In this document: positions 5,533-8,040 of the stretch, one piece after another | Layout: each line of letters starts with the position of its first letter | Numbering within the stretch: the first letter of the stretch is position 1 | From: Saprospiraceae bacterium | GTDB taxonomy: Bacteria > Bacteroidota > Bacteroidia > Chitinophagales > Saprospiraceae | Reading direction: 5' to 3' | Assembly (NCBI GenBank): GCA_027009605.1 | Contig: JALVCY010000566.1 | Span: 1 to 8,040, forward strand | DNA: 8,040 nt | The notes under the pieces: generated by a model | The model's database searches: none | The model's input: the letters and a program-made list of their open reading frames with translations, nothing else | Told to the model about the DNA's origin: nothing | Position numbers and translations under genes: made by a program

Positions 5533-6694
5533 CGTTGCGAGCACTAGACGAATAGTTGAAACGATTCGCCACTCGGCAGTGACTAACCCTATTGTACCAG
5601 CCACCGCCCCGCATCACACGGTCTGAGCCATCACCAGCAATCCATGCAGAGCCATCATCAGGTGCATCCCGATAGGAATCATGGTATAAATCTTGGCACC
5701 ATTCCCATACATTACCACTCATGTCATATATGCCTAATTTATTTGGGTCTTTACCACCCACCGACTGTGTTCTTCTTTTTGCATTATCGCTAAACCAAGC
5801 TACATTTCCTGGGAAATCACTGCCGGAATACTTATAACCTTTACTTTTACGTCCCCTTGCGGCAAACTCCCACTCTGACTCTGACGGCAAACGATAAGTC
5901 TTCCCCGTTTGCTCACTTACCCACTTTGCAAAAGCAACCGCATCGTTCCAGCTAACATGTATGACCGGGTGATTGTATTCGCTCTTCGGCCTTTTATTCC
6001 CTGCGATATCATACTGCCAATTAACCCCTTTCTTTTTCGACCAAAGGCTTCCATCCCAAACATAGCTATAGCCCCCCTTATCCGCATCCGTCTGATACTG
6101 TGTATCATCAATAAAAGCCTTAAACTCACGTACTGTTACTTCATACTTGCCAATGTAAAAATCTGGCATGTTGACAGTATGTGTTTTACGCTCATCTGAT
6201 GCTCCATCCTTACTTCCCATCGTAAAAGAGCCGCCTTTGACCGCAATCATCTCTATATTGAGCCCATTTGCTGTTTCTGTATAATTGTGGAATTTACTTT
6301 TTGGTGGATTACTATTCAATTCATCCGAAACTGGCTCTGACTGCTTTTTTGCACCGGGATTTACTTCAACCTTAACGTCTTGGGGCTTATTTTTTGATAA
6401 ATTACTATTTAATTTAGCCTGACATTTTTTGATACCATCAATGGCCTTTTTATCAGAAAGGCCGTTCTCGAAAGCGATTTCTTTGCCTTTTTGATAATAC
6501 TCCAAGGCACTTTTATAATCAGGCGGAGTTGCTCGATATTTTTCTTCTGCACGTAAAACTATCCTATCATAACGCTTCTGATCCTTATCATCATACCTAC
6601 TTTTCAAATAAACATCCACAATAAAAAATAAGAATATCCCGGCAACAACCGTCGCAATAACTTTGCCTATACCATCTGTCAATGCTTTACTCAT
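5495..6694 (-). CDS. Membrane-anchored FGE-sulfatase / C-type-lectin-fold protein (399 aa)
   Basis: Residues ~10-29 are one hydrophobic segment (GKVIATVVAGIFLFFIVDVY) preceded by few charges and followed by KSRYDDKDQKR, which fits an N-terminal anchor. Residues ~40-95 look like one TPR-type helix pair (YKSALEYYQKGKEIAFENG). Residues ~100-145 are a low-complexity linker. Residues 148-399 are an FGE-sulfatase domain: AVKGGSFTMGSKDG, PDFYIGKYEVTVREF, HPVIHVSWNDAVAFAKWVS, YRLPSESEWEFAARG, GIYDMSGNVWEWC, VMRGGGW, CRVANR, IGFRLA. Cys373 is kept but the partner position is Asn368, so formylglycine synthesis is unlikely. It has no caspase domain and no insertion between GSF and the HxVxxPDFY motif, unlike the caspase paralog. 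The start ATG at 6694 follows an A-rich stretch. It is inferred to be a membrane-bound companion binder or decoy sharing the variable tip of the caspase sensor. Confidence 0.92.
   Translation of the reverse strand: MSKALTDGIGKVIATVVAGIFLFFIVDVYLKSRYDDKDQKRYDRIVLRAEEKYRATPPDYKSALEYYQKGKEIAFENGLSDKKAIDGIKKCQAKLNSNLSKNKPQDVKVEVNPGAKKQSEPVSDELNSNPPKSKFHNYTETANGLNIEMIAVKGGSFTMGSKDGASDERKTHTVNMPDFYIGKYEVTVREFKAFIDDTQYQTDADKGGYSYVWDGSLWSKKKGVNWQYDIAGNKRPKSEYNHPVIHVSWNDAVAFAKWVSEQTGKTYRLPSESEWEFAARGRKSKGYKYSGSDFPGNVAWFSDNAKRRTQSVGGKDPNKLGIYDMSGNVWEWCQDLYHDSYRDAPDDGSAWIAGDGSDRVMRGGGWYNRVSHCRVANRFNYSSSARNGNIGFRLAHSSL
5525..5617 (-). other. Candidate DGR variable region 2 (FGE protein C-terminus)
   Basis: These are codons 360-390 (VMRGG through GNI) of the FGE protein, aligned without gaps to 2653-2745. 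Several AAC/AAT codons remain here (Asn368, Asn377, Asn380, Asn387, Asn389). At the matching sites the caspase copy has Asn only once (opposite Asn368); the other four carry other codons. This is what two differently mutagenised copies of an AAY-rich template would look like. The five third-position differences argue for separate templates or some later drift. Confidence 0.6.
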
Positions 6695-6818
6695 TTTCTT
6701 CTGTTTATGTGATAAAATCCGTCCACTTTTCTGTGTTTCTTACTAGTAGTGCTCCGATAAGTCCATTCTGCCAAGAGTTAAACCAATGAACAAAATTTTA
6801 TTTGGTTACGATACATGT

Positions 6819-6849
6819 ACTTTCCAAAAGTTTAAAACTTTTGGAAAGT
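6819..6849. repeat. 31-bp perfect palindrome (stem-loop)
   Basis: ACTTTCCAAAAGTTT and AAACTTTTGGAAAGT are exact reverse complements around a single central A. It lies 125 bp upstream of the FGE gene start and about 380 bp upstream of the regulator, so it terminates neither gene. It could be an operator, a remnant terminator from a lost gene, or a replication or recombination structure. Confidence 0.6.
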
Positions 6850-6946
6850 TGCAGGTCAGATGACAAAGATATGAAATATTTAGTTCGTGGACAAAATCGG
6901 TTTGGATTGGTTTGATGTGCTTGGTTTTGGTTGCGGACTTTGGCTT

Positions 6947-7000
6947 ACCAATCCCTTCGCTGCGCTGCGGGCTTAGCAATCCGGGGTATTGGTCAGCCAT
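6947..7000. repeat. 54-bp repeat, copy B
   Basis: This is the second copy of 5353-5406, in the same orientation, with a single mismatch. The outer stem is shorter (ACCAAT/ATTGGT). Here it is not joined to the 3' cassette repeat, so the two repeats are separate modules. Confidence 0.7.
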
Positions 7001-7018
7001 TCAAAACAAGCAAGGGAA

Positions 7019-7041
7019 TTGTGCACTCAGTGAGTGCACAA
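7019..7041. repeat. 23-bp palindrome
   Basis: TTGTGCACTCA and TGAGTGCACAA are exact reverse complements around one G. It sits ~190 bp upstream of the regulator gene. The symmetry and length fit a dimeric DNA-binding site or a hairpin; no T-run follows on either strand. Confidence 0.5.
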
Positions 7042-7122
7042 GTGTTTAGGATATAACTCGCTGAATTGCAGGGTATTATAGCATATTGACAGATACAAAC
7101 ACATAACTATTGAGCACATTTT

Positions 7123-7152
7123 GAAAAGCCGGATGTAGTGGTTTGCTCTTGA
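7123..7152. repeat. 30-bp inverted repeat, right copy
   Basis: This is the partner of 2472-2501 in inverted orientation, with 27 of 30 matches. It lies just before the regulator promoter, and the weaker similarity continues into that promoter (to about 7173). Confidence 0.6.
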
Positions 7153-7163
7153 AACAACAACAT

Positions 7164-7208
7164 TTTAGTTGACAAACTCGTTTAATTCCTGTAAATTTGT
7201 CAACTAAA
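7164..7208 (+). promoter_or_regulatory. Promoter of the HTH-ImmA gene with overlapping inverted-repeat operator
   Basis: TTGACA at 7169-7174 and TAAATTTG at 7192-7199 match the Bacteroidota promoter pattern, with 20 bases between TTG and the TAnnTTTG element. A perfect 13-bp inverted repeat (TTTAGTTGACAAA at 7164-7176, its complement at 7196-7208; centres 32 bp apart) covers both promoter elements. A second 8-bp pair, CTCGTTTA at 7177-7184 and TAAACGAG at 7205-7212, overlaps it. This is the expected layout for repression by a dimeric XRE-type protein, most simply the gene's own product. Confidence 0.7.
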
Positions 7209-7230
7209 CGAGACTGACGTGAAAAACCTA

Positions 7231-8040
7231 ATGGCCTATAGAATCAAAAATGCTAGAAAGCTCAAGATGCTTTCTCAACAGGAAGTTGCCGATGAAATAG
7301 GGGTTTCCAAACAAATGATAAGTAAGTACGAAAAGGGCCAGTCTATTCCTGATAGTACTAAGTTAATTAAATTGGCGAATTTGTTCGATTTAAAAATAGA
7401 TTATTTTTTTAGAGCCAATAAAGTAGAGTTAGGCGAAATAAATTTTAGAAAGAAATCAAGGTTTTCTAAAAAGCGTCAAGACTCATTGAAAGAACTCATT
7501 AAAATTAAACTTGAGAACTATTTTTGGGTGGAGGATGCCTTATCAATAGATTACTCCTTCAATAATATTATCAGGAATGACAAGATCCAATCGCTTGATG
7601 ACATAGAAAAAGTAGTATTAAAGCTTAGGCAAGCTTGGAATATTGGAATAGATCCGGTGCACAATATCATCCAAATATTAGAAGATAAAGAGATAAAAAT
7701 CATTGAGTTGGAGAATATTGATGACAAGTTTGATGGACTGGCTTGCTTTGTAAATGATAAATATCCGGTAATTGTTGTAAATGCTAATTTCCCTGTCGAA
7801 CGGAAAAGGTTTACTATTCTTCACGAATTGGGGCACCTATTACTGGCTCTGCCGGAATGTGATATCAGAAAAGAAGAACAATTTTGCAATAAATTTGCAT
7901 CAGAGTTTCTACTTCCCAAAAAGATAATAATTGATGAGTTTGGAGGGAAACGCAGGCATATAACTTTGCCGGAGTTGATTGCGACTCAAAAGAAATATGG
8001 TATCAGTATTCAAGCAATTGTTTATAGGCTGGTGGATGCT
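7231..8040 (+). CDS. XRE-family HTH regulator fused to ImmA/IrrE metallopeptidase, 3' end outside window
   Basis: The frame is open to the window edge (270 codons from ATG 7231). Residues 2-57 are an XRE/Cro-CI HTH (IKNARKLKMLSQQEVADEIGVSKQMISKYEKG). The middle is a helical linker. HELGH at 198-202, with EEQFCNKFASEFLLP at 215-229, is the zinc site and family signature of ImmA/IrrE peptidases. Family members typically repress a nearby promoter and are relieved, or cleave a partner repressor, under a stress signal; they are common in phages, ICEs and stress islands. ATG 7231 is preferred because an A-rich stretch precedes it; an in-frame GTG at 7219 would add four residues. It is transcribed away from the FGE gene, from an intergenic region containing a likely operator, so control of the neighbouring module is plausible but not shown. 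Confidence 0.9.
   Translation, partial: MAYRIKNARKLKMLSQQEVADEIGVSKQMISKYEKGQSIPDSTKLIKLANLFDLKIDYFFRANKVELGEINFRKKSRFSKKRQDSLKELIKIKLENYFWVEDALSIDYSFNNIIRNDKIQSLDDIEKVVLKLRQAWNIGIDPVHNIIQILEDKEIKIIELENIDDKFDGLACFVNDKYPVIVVNANFPVERKRFTILHELGHLLLALPECDIRKEEQFCNKFASEFLLPKKIIIDEFGGKRRHITLPELIATQKKYGISIQAIVYRLVDA

Larger units (their letters stand above)
6695..7230. other. Divergent intergenic region packed with palindromes and repeats
   Basis: No credible gene is present in these ~536 bp between two divergent genes. They hold, in order: a 14-bp motif also found near 2377 (6788-6801), a 31-bp near-perfect palindrome (6819-6849), the 54-bp repeat copy B (6947-7000), a 23-bp palindrome (7019-7041), the 30-bp inverted repeat right copy (7123-7152), and the regulator promoter with its overlapping inverted repeat (7164-7212). 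A 64-codon minus-strand frame at 6806-7000 runs through the repeat and is not considered a gene. Confidence 0.7.

Noticed and set aside
5495..6694. Active formylglycine-generating enzyme (sulfatase maturase)
   Set aside because: One of the two catalytic cysteines is Asn, no sulfatase gene is nearby, and the tip shows diversification rather than conservation.
6819..6849. Rho-independent terminator of the FGE or regulator gene
   Set aside because: It is upstream of both divergent genes and has no following T-run.
6806..7000. 64-codon minus-strand frame
   Set aside because: It runs through the 31-bp palindrome and the 54-bp repeat and has no recognisable domain.
1..8040. DGR reverse transcriptase or template repeat within the window
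   Set aside because: No reverse-transcriptase motif (such as YxDD in context) appears in any coding frame, and no third A-rich copy of the variable segment is present; any DGR core must be elsewhere.

Overview
The window looks like Bacteroidota DNA, possibly a Saprospiria-type genome; the lower rank is a guess. The signs are AT-rich intergenic DNA, A-rich stretches instead of strong Shine-Dalgarno sites before the starts, promoter elements matching the Bacteroidota form TTG-N19-21-TAnnTTTG, and a secreted peptidase-propeller-barrel protein of a type common in that phylum.

Layout. Positions 1-2312 (minus) hold the first ~770 codons of a large exported protein: signal peptide, HEYRH zinc peptidase domain, TolB-like propeller, then the start of a probable outer-membrane barrel. 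Positions 2313-2622 are non-coding and rich in repeats. Three minus-strand genes follow in transcription order: a membrane-anchored FGE-sulfatase/C-type-lectin-fold protein (6694 to 5495), a small alpha+beta protein resembling effector-associated constant component 1 (EACC1; 5227 to 4841), and a caspase-like protease carrying a coiled coil and its own C-terminal FGE-sulfatase domain (4818 to 2623). Positions 6695-7230 are a divergent intergenic region with several palindromes and repeats. From 7231 to the end runs a plus-strand XRE-type HTH regulator fused to an ImmA/IrrE (HELGH) metallopeptidase, incomplete at the window edge.

How the genes may work together. EACC1 plus a caspase effector matches the published idea of multi-component, caspase-armed bacterial conflict systems. 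The FGE domains have lost one of the two catalytic cysteines and are best read as ligand-binding modules. Their C-terminal ~31 codons behave like diversity-generating retroelement (DGR) variable regions: between the two genes, 25 of 30 nucleotide differences fall at codon positions 1 or 2. They are followed by an almost invariant tail that crosses the stop codon and runs ~95 bp into non-coding DNA. The model is a sensor with a hypervariable tip, wired to a suicide protease, with a second membrane-bound copy of the same tip. No reverse transcriptase or template repeat lies in the window, so the DGR part is inference: a template in trans would be needed.

Repeats tie the region together: a 127-131-bp block at the 3' end of both FGE genes, a 54-bp block at 5353 and 6947, and a 30-bp inverted repeat at 2472 and 7123 that brackets exactly the three system genes.
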